63,000 nucleotides of DNA, from NCBI GenBank assembly GCA_910586845.1, contig CAJUJV010000009.1:9572-72571 (forward strand). Direction: 5' to 3'. The position numbers and the translations under genes were made by a program. How positions within the stretch are numbered: the first letter of the stretch is position 1; every line of letters starts with the position of its first letter. Below are positions 1 to 7,761 of the stretch, one piece after another. This DNA comes from an uncultured Hungatella sp. (GTDB lineage: Bacteria > Bacillota > Clostridia > Lachnospirales > Lachnospiraceae). Below the pieces are notes generated by a model. That model saw only the letters and a list, made by a program, of their open reading frames with translations, was not told where the DNA came from and made no database searches.

Positions 1-399
1 ATCACATCTCCAGCCATGCTCCTCCATCACTGCCAGCCCCTCCCGATACTGCCCCTCATCGGGCATCTCCTCTTTCCACCAGGAGAGATGGTTGATTCGG
101 TAACGGACGCCCCTTCTCTCCAGCGCTCTCACCTTTTCTTTCAGTTTCGGACCCTCCCGTTCCATAATCCCGTCTTCGATGTCATGGGACCTGGCTCCCC
201 CGAAGACAAAAAAATCTTTCCCCTGGATCCGGTACATCTGTCCCCGCATCAGGTGAATCACATTCTCCCGGATAAAATGGACTTTTCCGCCTTCCCACTG
301 TTCTGCCGGAAGCTCTGCCAGCATATCATGGTTCTCGTGATTCCCGTCCGCAAACGCGACAGTAAAATCCTTTTGGGACAGCCAGTTCAGCCAGCTGTA
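1..399 (-). pseudogene. Metallophosphoesterase fragment (5' end lost)
   Basis: Read on the minus strand this stretch is open from about 399 to the left edge and encodes a calcineurin-like phosphoesterase segment: a VAFADGNHEN metal-binding motif, then an FFVFGGARSHDIEDG stretch and a long charged helix. The GNHE signature is diagnostic of the superfamily. An in-frame TGA at 400-402 precedes it and no start codon is available. The N-terminal D-x-H and GDxxD motifs are therefore missing, and the gene is broken at this end. The 3' end lies outside the window. The break coincides with the tail of an unrelated plus-strand gene, which points to a rearrangement. Confidence 0.6.
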
Positions 400-478
400 T
401 CAGGAGACAGAAAAGCTGTCCCCCGATCTGGCAAAACATCTTCTGGAAATTCTGAAAAAACTGAATCAGAGCAATTAA
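395..478 (+). pseudogene. C-terminal tail of an unidentified plus-strand gene
   Basis: A short plus-strand frame ends LLEILKKLNQSN and stops at TAA 476-478. It reads like a natural protein C-terminus (charged, helical) and is followed directly by terminator-like hairpins. Upstream, the same frame is only antisense to the metallophosphoesterase and soon hits stops, so the rest of the gene is absent. By position it could be the end of a regulator for the sugar operon that follows, but the tail is too short to identify. Confidence 0.35.
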
Positions 479-483
479 ATATG

Positions 484-531
484 GCCTCCGTTTCCTGAAC
501 AGGGGGCTTTTTCTGCCTTTCGGCATTTTTT
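484..531 (+). terminator. Terminator hairpins after the truncated tail
   Basis: A GCCTCC/GGGGGC stem closes a 12-nt loop and is followed by five T. A second small stem, TGCC/GGCA, is followed by six T. Both sit just after the stop at 478, as expected for factor-independent termination of the lost plus-strand gene. Confidence 0.45.
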
Positions 532-572
532 CCCTGAGCTTTCAAAAAAACATAAAAAACTTTATTTTCCTC

Positions 573-600
573 TTGCATTTTTATAAAATTATGATATTAT
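573..600 (+). promoter_or_regulatory. Sigma-A-type promoter of the sugar operon
   Basis: TTGCAT (573-578) and TATTAT (595-600) are spaced 16 nt in a very AT-rich stretch ahead of the GH1 gene. A small palindrome GTTATAAC lies at 609-616, just downstream of the expected start, where a repressor could bind. The operator role is inference. Confidence 0.5.
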
Positions 601-659
601 ATAAATATGTTATAACTTATTTATTAAAAATCATGTTTTATAGGAAAGGGGTATCTATT

Positions 660-2063
660 ATGCAGGTCAGACTTCCGAAAAATTTTTTCATGGGCGCCGC
701 CATGTCCGGTCCTCAGACCGAAGGCGCTTACAAGAAGGATCACAGGTTAGAAAGTTTCTGGGATCACTGGTCCGATCTTTCCATCTCCGACTTTTACAAC
801 AAAGTAGGCAGCTATGTGGGCAACAATTTTTATGAGAAATACGAGGAAGATATCAAACTGTTGAAGAGTCTTCATCTGGACTCTTTCCGCACCTCCATCC
901 AGTGGACCCGGCTCATGGATCAGAACCAGAAGCTGAACCCGGAAGGCGCCACATTTTACCATAAGGTCTGCGCCTGCGCCAGGGACAATGGTATCGAGCT
1001 GTTCATGAACCTGTATCATTTCGACATGCCTTACTATCTGTTTGCCAGAGGGGGCTGGATGAACCGGGAAGTGGTGGAGGCCTATGCAGTCTATGCCAGA
1101 ACCGCCTTCCGGACTTTCGGCAAGGAGATCCGCTACTGGTTCACCTTCAACGAGCCCATCGTGGAGCCGGACCAGGAGTACCGCCACGGAGTATGGTATC
1201 CCTTTATTAAAGATGCGAAGATGGGGATGCAGGTTCAGTACCACATCTCCCTGGCCCACAGCCTGGCCGTGAGAGAGTTTTATAAAGCAAAAAAAGAAGG
1301 CTACATGCTGCCTGATGCACAGATCGGCCTGATCAATGCCTTTGCTCCTCCTTACACAAAGGAAAATCCTTCTCCTGCAGATCTGGAAGCAGTCCGCATG
1401 ACAGACGGTATCCACAACCGGTGGTGGCTGGATCTGGTCACATCGGGAACCCTGCCTCAGGATGTGCTGGATACTCTGGAAAAACTGGGCCTGGCGCCTG
1501 AAATGCGGCCCGGTGATGAGGAGATCTTAAAGTGCGGAAAGACAGACTGGCTGGGATTCAACTACTATCAGCCCAACCGGGTCCAGGCGCCGGCCGCAAA
1601 GACCGACGAGGCCGGCTATCCCAAGTTCGCCGATCCCTACATCTGGCCTGAGCGGAAGATGAATGTGTACCGGGGCTGGGAGATCTATCCCAAGGGCATC
1701 TATGATTTCGGTATGAAGATGAAGAGAGAATATCCTGACATGAAATTCTTTATCTCGGAAAACGGCATGGGCGTGGAGCACGAGGACCGGTTCCGGGATG
1801 AGTCCGGCCAGATCCAGGACGACTACCGCATCGAGTTTGTGGAGGATCATCTGAAGTGGGTCATAAAAGCTGTCGAAGAAGGAGCCAACTGTGTGGGGTA
1901 CCACTACTGGGGCCTCATCGACAACTGGTCCTGGGCCAACGCCTTCAAGAACCGTTATGGTTTTGTCGAGGTGGATCTGATGGATAACTATTCACGGAAA
2001 TTAAAGAAATCTGCTCACTGGATCAAGAATCTCATTGAGCAGAGAGACAAGGAGGACATGTGA
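660..2063 (+). CDS. GH1 6-phospho-beta-glycosidase (GmuD/BglA-like)
   Basis: A 467-residue family 1 glycosidase, expected in the cytoplasm, where it would hydrolyse PTS-phosphorylated beta-linked disaccharides. The acid/base lies in FTFNEP (E about 165) and the nucleophile in FFISENGMG (E about 367). The C-terminal WSWANAFKNRYGF carries the Lys/Tyr arrangement of enzymes that bind a 6-phosphate. The start chosen is ATG 660, behind AGGAAAGGGG; an upstream in-frame ATG has no ribosome site and would add an odd 29-residue leader. It is first in an operon with EIIC, ManA and a ROK kinase. In Bacillus gmu this combination degrades manno-oligosaccharides, so the substrate may be phospho-mannobiose or cellobiose. 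Confidence 0.93.
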   Translation: MQVRLPKNFFMGAAMSGPQTEGAYKKDHRLESFWDHWSDLSISDFYNKVGSYVGNNFYEKYEEDIKLLKSLHLDSFRTSIQWTRLMDQNQKLNPEGATFYHKVCACARDNGIELFMNLYHFDMPYYLFARGGWMNREVVEAYAVYARTAFRTFGKEIRYWFTFNEPIVEPDQEYRHGVWYPFIKDAKMGMQVQYHISLAHSLAVREFYKAKKEGYMLPDAQIGLINAFAPPYTKENPSPADLEAVRMTDGIHNRWWLDLVTSGTLPQDVLDTLEKLGLAPEMRPGDEEILKCGKTDWLGFNYYQPNRVQAPAAKTDEAGYPKFADPYIWPERKMNVYRGWEIYPKGIYDFGMKMKREYPDMKFFISENGMGVEHEDRFRDESGQIQDDYRIEFVEDHLKWVIKAVEEGANCVGYHYWGLIDNWSWANAFKNRYGFVEVDLMDNYSRKLKKSAHWIKNLIEQRDKEDM

Positions 2064-2064
2064 T

Positions 2065-3378
2065 ATGAGCGGATCACTGCAGGATTCCAAATTTATAGAC
2101 AAGTTTACGGCATTCGCGGCCAAGCTGGGAGGGCAGATTCATCTCAGTTCTCTCCGGGACGCCTTTGCCACCATCATGCCCCTTTACATTCTGGCAGGTC
2201 TGGCCGTTCTGTTCAACAACACCGTATTTCAGTGGATCTTAAGCGGTCCTGCTCTGGAGAGTGCCCAGTACTGGGGTAACATGCTGGTCAACGGAACCTT
2301 AAACATCAGCTCTCTGCTGATCGCCACGGTCATCGGCTACTGTCTGTCCAGAAACAGAGGCTATGACAATCCGGTTGCCGCCGCCCTGGTTTCTCTGGCT
2401 TCCCTCATCGTCATGATGCCGGGCTCTGTCAGCGTTACTCCTGTCGGAGGGTCTGAGGCTGTGTCCGTGTCCGGAGTACTGACCTTCAGCAATGTAGGAA
2501 CCCAGGCCATGTTCGCCGGTATCCTCATCGGGCTGGCTGCCACAGAGCTGTTTGTCTATGTGGCCCGCATCAAAAAACTGCAGATCAACATGGGAGACAG
2601 TATCCCGCCTGCCGTGGGCAAGTCCTTCTCCATACTGATCCCCTTTATCCTGGTGATGTCCCTGTTCGGAATCATCTCCGCGGTCCTCTACAATGTGTTC
2701 CACACGGACCTGATCACCATCATCACCACTGTGATCCAGGAACCCCTGAGAGGTGTGACCACCGGCCTCTTCGGCTGTGTGCTGCTCTACTCCCTGGGCA
2801 ACTTCCTGTGGCTGTTCGGAATCCACCAGACGGTGATCTACGGTTCCATCCTGGAACCTCTTCTGATCATCAACATGACCCAGGCCATGGCGGCATACGC
2901 GGCGGGAGAACCTGTGGCTGATATCATCAATGTGGCCTTCGTGCCTGCCTTCGGCATGATGGGAGGCTCCGGTTCCACCATCGCCCTGATCATCGCCACT
3001 TTGCTGTTCGGACGCAACAAAGCCACCAGAGCCATCTGCAAGATGTCCGCTGCTCCGGGGCTGTTCAATATTAACGAGCCGGTTATTTTCGGATACTCCA
3101 TTGTTTATAACATCACCATGATCATCCCCTTTGTGCTGCTGCCGGCCATCGGAATCATCATCGGGTATGCTGCCACAGCCCTTAATTTCATGAATGAATG
3201 TGTTGTCTATATTCCCTGGACCACTCCGCCTCTGTTAAGCGGCTATCTGGCTACAGGAGGAGATTTCCGGGCAGTCATCGTTCAGCTTCTCATCATTGTC
3301 ATCGGTGTGCTGCTGTATCTGCCCTTTGTAAAGATCAATGACAGGCTTATGGAACAGCAGGCAGGTTCTGAAGACTGA
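2065..3378 (+). CDS. PTS lactose/cellobiose-family EIIC permease
   Basis: A 437-residue polytopic membrane protein of the EIIC-Lac/Cel family. The N-terminus has the family pattern (LSSLRDAFATIMPLYILAG), followed by about ten hydrophobic segments and the signature FNINEPVIFGYSIVYN that forms the sugar site. No EIIA or EIIB domain is fused and neither gene is nearby, so phosphorylation must come from components elsewhere. The start is ATG 2065, overlapping the end region of the GH1 gene, with AGGAGG inside that gene's last codons. The tight spacing implies co-transcription. It would import and phosphorylate beta-linked gluco- or manno-disaccharides for the preceding glycosidase. Confidence 0.93.
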   Translation: MSGSLQDSKFIDKFTAFAAKLGGQIHLSSLRDAFATIMPLYILAGLAVLFNNTVFQWILSGPALESAQYWGNMLVNGTLNISSLLIATVIGYCLSRNRGYDNPVAAALVSLASLIVMMPGSVSVTPVGGSEAVSVSGVLTFSNVGTQAMFAGILIGLAATELFVYVARIKKLQINMGDSIPPAVGKSFSILIPFILVMSLFGIISAVLYNVFHTDLITIITTVIQEPLRGVTTGLFGCVLLYSLGNFLWLFGIHQTVIYGSILEPLLIINMTQAMAAYAAGEPVADIINVAFVPAFGMMGGSGSTIALIIATLLFGRNKATRAICKMSAAPGLFNINEPVIFGYSIVYNITMIIPFVLLPAIGIIIGYAATALNFMNECVVYIPWTTPPLLSGYLATGGDFRAVIVQLLIIVIGVLLYLPFVKINDRLMEQQAGSED

Positions 3379-3439
3379 CTGCCGCCTTGCGGCTTCAGAC
3401 AAATTATGGTATTGTAGAATACAGATGGAGGACGGAAAC

Positions 3440-4375
3440 GTGAAGGAACTGATTTTTTTTAAACCCTATTTCAAGCAGGTTCTCTGGGGCGGCCACAGGA
3501 TGAGAGATGTCTACGGATACACCATCCCCGGAGACGACACAGGAGAGGCATGGGTGATCTCGTCAAATCCCCACGGACAGAGCACCGTGACGGGAGGAAC
3601 CTATGACGGAAAGACGTTGGGAGAATTGTGGAAGGAACATCGGGAACTGTTCGGCGGCATGGAGGGAGACGAATTTCCTCTTCTGGTAAAAATCATCGAT
3701 GCCAACGACCACTTGAGCATCCAGGTCCATCCCGACGATGATTACGCCTTCCGCCACGAACAGGGCAGTCTGGGAAAAACCGAGTGCTGGTATATCCTGG
3801 ACTGCGATGAGGATGCAGACATCATCATCGGACATCACGCCAGGACCCGCCAGGAGCTGGAAGAGATGATCGGGGAAGGAAGGTGGGATGATCTGCTCAG
3901 GAAGCTCCCTGTTCATAAAGGCGACTTTTTCTACATCCCCTCCGGCACGGTCCATGCGATCCGAAAAGGGACCCTGCTTCTGGAGGTCCAGCAGAACAGC
4001 GACACCACCTATCGTCTCTACGATTACGGCCGTCTCCAGAACGGAAAGCCCCGGGACCTTCATCTGCGCCAGAGTATGGACGTGATCACCTGTCCCTGCC
4101 AGGATCAGACTCCATCGGGACCGGTGATTGATCACGGCGCTTACGAAACCTGCACCCTGGTGAAAGGGCAGTATTTTACCGTGGACAGATGGAGGATCCG
4201 AAAGGAGGCAGAGATCCGGCAGGATCATCCCTTCCTGCTGGCAGATGTCACTTCCGGCAGCGGAGCCCTGGATGGAACCACTGTCAGGGCAGGGGATCAT
4301 CTGCTGATCCCGGCAGGTTACGGGACGGTAAAAGCGCAGGGAGACCTGGAACTGATCACCACTTATATCTCATGA
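3440..4375 (+). CDS. manA: Mannose-6-phosphate isomerase, class I
   Basis: A 311-residue cupin-type phosphomannose isomerase interconverting mannose-6-P and fructose-6-P in the cytoplasm. Visible are the N-terminal FFKPYFKQVLWGG, the zinc-site region SIQVHPDDDYA with KTECWYIL, and IPSGTVHAI. GTG 3440 is preferred because GGAGG at 3427-3431 is spaced 8 nt ahead of it; the ATG at 3425 would overlap that ribosome site. A small GCCGC/GCGGC hairpin lies between the EIIC stop and this gene but has no T-tract. In the operon it would channel mannose-6-P, released by the glycosidase, into glycolysis, paralleling GmuF. Confidence 0.93.
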   Translation: MKELIFFKPYFKQVLWGGHRMRDVYGYTIPGDDTGEAWVISSNPHGQSTVTGGTYDGKTLGELWKEHRELFGGMEGDEFPLLVKIIDANDHLSIQVHPDDDYAFRHEQGSLGKTECWYILDCDEDADIIIGHHARTRQELEEMIGEGRWDDLLRKLPVHKGDFFYIPSGTVHAIRKGTLLLEVQQNSDTTYRLYDYGRLQNGKPRDLHLRQSMDVITCPCQDQTPSGPVIDHGAYETCTLVKGQYFTVDRWRIRKEAEIRQDHPFLLADVTSGSGALDGTTVRAGDHLLIPAGYGTVKAQGDLELITTYIS

Positions 4376-4390
4376 TCAAGGAGGTATCTT

Positions 4391-5272
4391 ATGTTATTTG
4401 GGGCATTGGAAGCAGGCGGGACCAAGATGGTCTGCGCCGTCGGCAATGAACACGGAGAGATTCTGGAGCGCACGTCTCTCCCTACGGAAACACCGGATAT
4501 TACCATGCCGAAGATGGCGGAATTTTTCGCCGGAAAGGATATCGCGGCTCTGGGGATCGGCTGTTTCGGTCCCATCGACTTAAACCGCAGCTCCGCAACC
4601 TACGGCTATATCACGACCACTCCGAAACTGCCGTGGAAAAATTATGACATCTGCGGATATTTCAGAAATTCTCTCCATATCCCTGTGGGCTTTGACACAG
4701 ACGTCAACGGCTCCATGCTGGGGGAAGCCACCTGGGGCTGCGCCAGAGGATTGGACACGGCTATCTATATCACCGTGGGCACCGGCATCGGCGTGGGGAT
4801 CATGGCCGGAGGAAAGCTGCTCCACGGCATGCTGCACCCGGAGGCAGGCCATATCCTGATGCCTGTCCGCTCCGATGACACTTACGGCGGCAAATGTCCT
4901 TACCACCAAACCTGTCTGGAGGGCCTGGCTGCTGGACCTGCCATCGAAGCCCGGTGGGGCGCTCCCGGCAAAGACCTGGCCAACAGGCCTGAAGTCTGGG
5001 ATCTGGAGGCCTACTATCTGGCCCACGCCGTTACCAATTACATCTTCATCCTCTCCCCCCAGAAGGTCATCCTGGGCGGCGGAGTCATGCACCAGACACA
5101 GCTGATGGAACGGATCCGGGCTTATGTGAAAGATATGATCGCAGGGTATCTGGTGACAAAAGAACTGGAAGACCTGGATTCCTACATCGTCCTTCCCTCC
5201 CTTGACGACAATCAGGGGATCATGGGAGCTCTGAAACTGGGAATCGAAGAATTTGAAAGACAGAACGCATAA
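4391..5272 (+). CDS. ROK-family fructokinase/sugar kinase
   Basis: A 293-residue ROK kinase. It has the N-terminal phosphate loop LEAGGTKMV, a DTDVNGSMLGE catalytic segment, VGTGIGVGI, and the ROK zinc site in which GHILMP is followed by CPYHQTCLEG. The sequence resembles the ScrK/GmuE fructokinases, which phosphorylate fructose or sometimes mannose. ATG 4391 has AAGGAGG about 8 nt upstream and follows manA by 15 nt. It is the last gene of the operon, followed by a strong hairpin. It probably phosphorylates free hexose left after cleavage of the phospho-disaccharide. Confidence 0.9.
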   Translation: MLFGALEAGGTKMVCAVGNEHGEILERTSLPTETPDITMPKMAEFFAGKDIAALGIGCFGPIDLNRSSATYGYITTTPKLPWKNYDICGYFRNSLHIPVGFDTDVNGSMLGEATWGCARGLDTAIYITVGTGIGVGIMAGGKLLHGMLHPEAGHILMPVRSDDTYGGKCPYHQTCLEGLAAGPAIEARWGAPGKDLANRPEVWDLEAYYLAHAVTNYIFILSPQKVILGGGVMHQTQLMERIRAYVKDMIAGYLVTKELEDLDSYIVLPSLDDNQGIMGALKLGIEEFERQNA

Positions 5273-5282
5273 GAGATATTCC

Positions 5283-5327
5283 GCAGACAGCCGCCGGTGC
5301 CCATAGGGGGTACCGGCGGCTGCCTGC
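5283..5327. terminator. Hairpin between convergent genes
   Basis: A long GC stem (CAGCCGCCGGT / ACCGGCGGCTG, extended by GCAG/CTGC with one mismatch) lies between the convergent ROK kinase and metallophosphatase genes. There is no clear T-tract on either strand. It is probably a bidirectional terminator or transcript-end barrier. Confidence 0.6.
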
Positions 5328-5354
5328 ATATATCAGGGGCTGAGGTTTCAGGAG

Positions 5355-6467
5355 CTAAAATCTCCCTTTGTACCAGCCGCACACGCCATCCTTTTTCACA
5401 AAATATCCGTCGGAAGTCTCATCGATCACTGACAATCTGTCCCCTGCCCTGACCGGCAGAAGATAATCCGTATGACGCGCACATGCCCACTGTCCGTCAC
5501 GGTTATAGATACTTTTCGTCAGAATCTTCATCCTTCGTCCGCTGTCGGCATGTTCCACCCTGGAAAATTCTTCCCCTTCCTCCAGTATTCTGATTTTTCT
5601 GTTGAGATATTCGATATTGACAGGATCCTCAGATTCTTCCTGAGCCGTCAGGGCCCGGAAGACGGGCAGGTCATCCCAGGACATCCAGGTAATTTTATCT
5701 GTTTCGCAATCCGGCTCCGGGATGATCAGCATATTCAGCTGTCCGTCGCGCTGAAGCCCGCAGCCGCCGTCAATGGAAATGATATGTCTGCCGCGGTCAA
5801 TGAGAGGGTTCTTCTGCATGATCTTCTGATTGTAGATACTCACGGGATAGTGGCCCACTATCACATATTTGTGAAAAGAAAGCCCGGATCCCATAAAATT
5901 ATCAAACTTCAGCACATCTCTGATATTTCCCGCCTTCACTGCCTCCAGATCCTCCGACGGCAGGCCTCCATGGACAAAAATATAGTTCTCCGTCTCCGCG
6001 ATCGCCGGAAGCCCCCGGATAAAGTCCAGTTCTTTCCGGAAACTTTCCAGCAGAGCCGGTCTTGAGGCAAGAGCCTGTTCCGGTGAATCCAGCGCCAGCC
6101 CCAGCTCGGCAGCCATCTCATCGAAGATACTGGTCCCTCTCCACTCCCTCATCTTTAAAAGATATCCGTAGAATTTCCCACAGTTGTCCTCACTCAGGTT
6201 CTCTAACATCTGCAGACGGAGCAGGTCCACATTGCCCATGAGGACTGTCACGTTATCTCTTCGGGCAAGATCCATCACATACCGCAGAGAGGCCAGATTC
6301 TCATATCCTTTTTCGATGATATCCCCTATGATAAAAAGAAGATCGTCGTCACAAAAGTTTGTCTGCTCCAGCAGATGCTCAAGAAATGGCCACTGCCCGT
6401 GGATATCGCTGACAGCCAGGATCCGGCGGCCCTTCGGCACCGAAATTTTCTTTACTGTAATCTCCAT
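5355..6467 (-). CDS. PPP-type metallophosphatase with C-terminal SH3-like domain
   Basis: A 370-residue protein. The N-terminal two thirds is a Ser/Thr-phosphatase/ApaH-type fold: SDIHGQ, GDIIEKG in place of GDxVDRG, LMGNVDLL in place of GNH(D/E), then FVHGG and IVGHYPV. The loss of the GNH histidine, normally the general acid, is striking and may change or weaken catalysis. The last 50 residues (LLPVRAGDRLSVIDETSDG, ending in a GWYKGRF core) resemble a bacterial SH3 domain. ATG 6467 is preferred to further-upstream codons because AGAGGA precedes it. No signal peptide is seen. Substrate unknown. Confidence 0.75.
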   Translation of the reverse strand: MEITVKKISVPKGRRILAVSDIHGQWPFLEHLLEQTNFCDDDLLFIIGDIIEKGYENLASLRYVMDLARRDNVTVLMGNVDLLRLQMLENLSEDNCGKFYGYLLKMREWRGTSIFDEMAAELGLALDSPEQALASRPALLESFRKELDFIRGLPAIAETENYIFVHGGLPSEDLEAVKAGNIRDVLKFDNFMGSGLSFHKYVIVGHYPVSIYNQKIMQKNPLIDRGRHIISIDGGCGLQRDGQLNMLIIPEPDCETDKITWMSWDDLPVFRALTAQEESEDPVNIEYLNRKIRILEEGEEFSRVEHADSGRRMKILTKSIYNRDGQWACARHTDYLLPVRAGDRLSVIDETSDGYFVKKDGVCGWYKGRF

Positions 6468-6642
6468 CTCCGATTCCTCTCGAAAATTCATCCTTATCAT
6501 GTGCAATTATCTGTCATCCTGCCGGACAATCCGCTCCGCTTCGGCGTTTGCGTATTCGCCCTCCCGTCTCCGGAGAGTCTCTCCCCAGGGCAAATGTTTC
6601 CGTAATTGTGTGATACTATTACAACATACCTAAAAAAGAAGG

Positions 6643-6671
6643 TTGCACCCCTCCCTTAAATATGCTATAGT
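6643..6671 (+). promoter_or_regulatory. Promoter of the antisense antitoxin RNA
   Basis: TTGCAC (6643-6648), 17-nt spacer and TATAGT (6666-6671). It points rightward toward the 3' end of the small toxin gene and should start RNA near 6678. Confidence 0.7.
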
Positions 6672-6677
6672 TTAGAC

Positions 6678-6770
6678 ATAGGAGAAACAACCGCCCACAA
6701 AGTGGTTGACCTCCGTAAGCAGTTATAAACCTACCCCGGCCGCCAAGCACAAGGTAGGTTTATTTATTTT
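6678..6770 (+). ncRNA. Predicted antisense antitoxin RNA (type I)
   Basis: A strong promoter starts this roughly 93-nt RNA. It ends at a factor-independent terminator, an 11-bp stem at 6725-6735/6753-6763 followed by TTATTTT. It overlaps the last codons and 3' untranslated region of the toxin gene on the other strand. This is the convergent arrangement of Bacillus txpA/RatA and bsrG/SR4, in which the antisense RNA destabilises the toxin message. Near its 5' end CCAC/GTGG can fold over AAA. The RNA itself is predicted from signals only. Confidence 0.65.
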
Positions 6771-6859
6771 CGCTTGTTGTTCCTATCAATATAGGCAAGC
6801 AGTGCGACCAGAAAAGTGCCGCCCAAAAACAGCAGGCTTAACGCTTCATATGTAGTCAT
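6764..6859 (-). CDS. Small hydrophobic type I toxin (holin-like/TxpA-BsrG family)
   Basis: A 31-residue peptide beginning MTTYEALSLL, with a hydrophobic core LFLGGTFLVALLAYI and a charged RNNKRK tail. This is the standard layout of the Firmicutes holin-like toxins that insert into the membrane. ATG 6859 follows GGGAGGTGG. The SD AGGGAGG (6874-6868) is perfectly complementary to CCTCCCT at 6894-6888 of the same mRNA with a 13-nt loop, so translation is probably blocked by a hairpin, as in related toxins. It has its own promoter, and an antisense RNA converges on its 3' end. Confidence 0.8.
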   Translation of the reverse strand: MTTYEALSLLFLGGTFLVALLAYIDRNNKRK

Positions 6860-6867
6860 ATGCACCA

Positions 6868-6894
6868 CCTCCCTTCTTTTTCAAGTTAGGGAGG
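6868..6894 (-). promoter_or_regulatory. SD-sequestering stem-loop in the toxin mRNA
   Basis: On the minus-strand transcript CCTCCCT (6894-6888) pairs with AGGGAGG (6874-6868), a perfect 7-bp stem over 13 nt. It covers the ribosome site of the toxin, so translation would need processing or refolding. Confidence 0.65.
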
Positions 6895-6928
6895 CTTACC
6901 ACCTTGTAACACGGTTGTTTCCTTTCAC

Positions 6929-6957
6929 ATCATACCATAGTTTCCATTATCCGACAA
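6929..6957 (-). promoter_or_regulatory. Toxin promoter
   Basis: On the minus strand TTGTCG (6957-6952), a 17-nt spacer and TATGAT (6934-6929) form a good sigma-A promoter. It gives a leader of about 60 nt before the toxin start codon. Confidence 0.65.
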
Positions 6958-7023
6958 TCCTTATTCTCTGTTGTCCTTTATTTTCCGCCAGCTCACAGGT
7001 TAAATTAAATATTTGTGGATATA

Positions 7024-7052
7024 TTGTAATCTGGTTTTGCATATACTATAAT
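7024..7052 (+). promoter_or_regulatory. Orphan plus-strand promoter
   Basis: TTGTAA (7024-7029), exactly 17 nt, TATAAT (7047-7052). No plus-strand gene follows; the region downstream carries minus-strand gene remnants. It could make an untranslated RNA or be left over from a deleted gene. Confidence 0.45.
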
Positions 7053-7102
7053 CTCATCTTTGACAGTAAAAATCCGTAGATTGGAAGATTCTTTTTTGAA
7101 TT

Positions 7103-7761
7103 TTATAGGGGAGACAAAATCAGGGGGATATGGCTGTCACCTTCAATGTCACAGTGGATTTCGATTGCAGTTTTAGTTATTTTATCAGCAACAAGTATTT
7201 CAAAAGGTTTAGAAAACAGGCATTGCTTTCCGCATAACAGCGTTTCTCCCCAATGGATAAATAACTGTAATGCCATACTCATTAGAGGTAAGGAACAGAT
7301 TGGAATGCCATTCCATAAAATTGTCCACACATAAAACATTCTCATTCTCTGTCCGGGCAAAGGCAATTCTGTCCTAATACATCCAGATATGCAGGCTTCC
7401 CGTCTCCTATGCTGTTTGGAATTACTAAAATTATATAGCCGCCGCCCTCATTGTCTACATCACGTCCGGAGCCGTAGCGTGAATCTAATATCTTTGTAAT
7501 TCTCTCAATTTCATTCACCACAGTTTGTGGGATTATATAATTCTCCTGTAAATCATGCAATTTTTGAATCTGCGCCACCGTCCATATTTTTCGGTCAAAG
7601 ACAACACCCCTATAATATTTCCAAAGTGTTCTTTTTTCTGCTGAATCGATAAATACTCTCTGACAAAAAGGCTCTTTCACTCTCCATGCGAGGACAGGAA
7701 CAAAGATCCCCTTGCTGTTTTTTCTTTTCTGTTTTTGGCGTTTCCGAAATAAAGTCATCAA
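7103..7761 (-). pseudogene. Degraded unidentified gene remnants
   Basis: Minus-strand frames here look protein-like only in pieces. One covers 7761-7342, with TVAQIQKLHDLQENYIIP and GYIILVIPNS. Another covers 7366-7103, with KPFEILVADKITKTAIEIH. They join only by changing frame near 7345-7366 and lack clear ribosome sites. I do not recognise the family. The pattern suggests a gene broken by small indels, possibly cargo of a lost mobile element next to the tRNAs. It is AT-richer than its neighbours. Confidence 0.3.

Larger units (their letters stand above)
6679..6925. repeat. Inverted copies marking the 5' ends of both toxin-locus RNAs
   Basis: The first about 40 nt of the antitoxin RNA (6679-6718) and of the toxin mRNA (6925-6885 on the minus strand) share a pattern: AGGA, AAACAACCG, then ACAA, TGGT, CCTCC and TAA in the same order. 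The two RNAs therefore begin with nearly the same sequence. In DNA the copies are inverted, one at each outer end of the locus. Confidence 0.6.

Noticed and set aside
16..498. Plus-strand open frame of 160 codons at the left edge
   Set aside because: It is antisense to a clear metallophosphoesterase, has no ribosome site and its composition is proline/histidine-rich as expected of a shadow.
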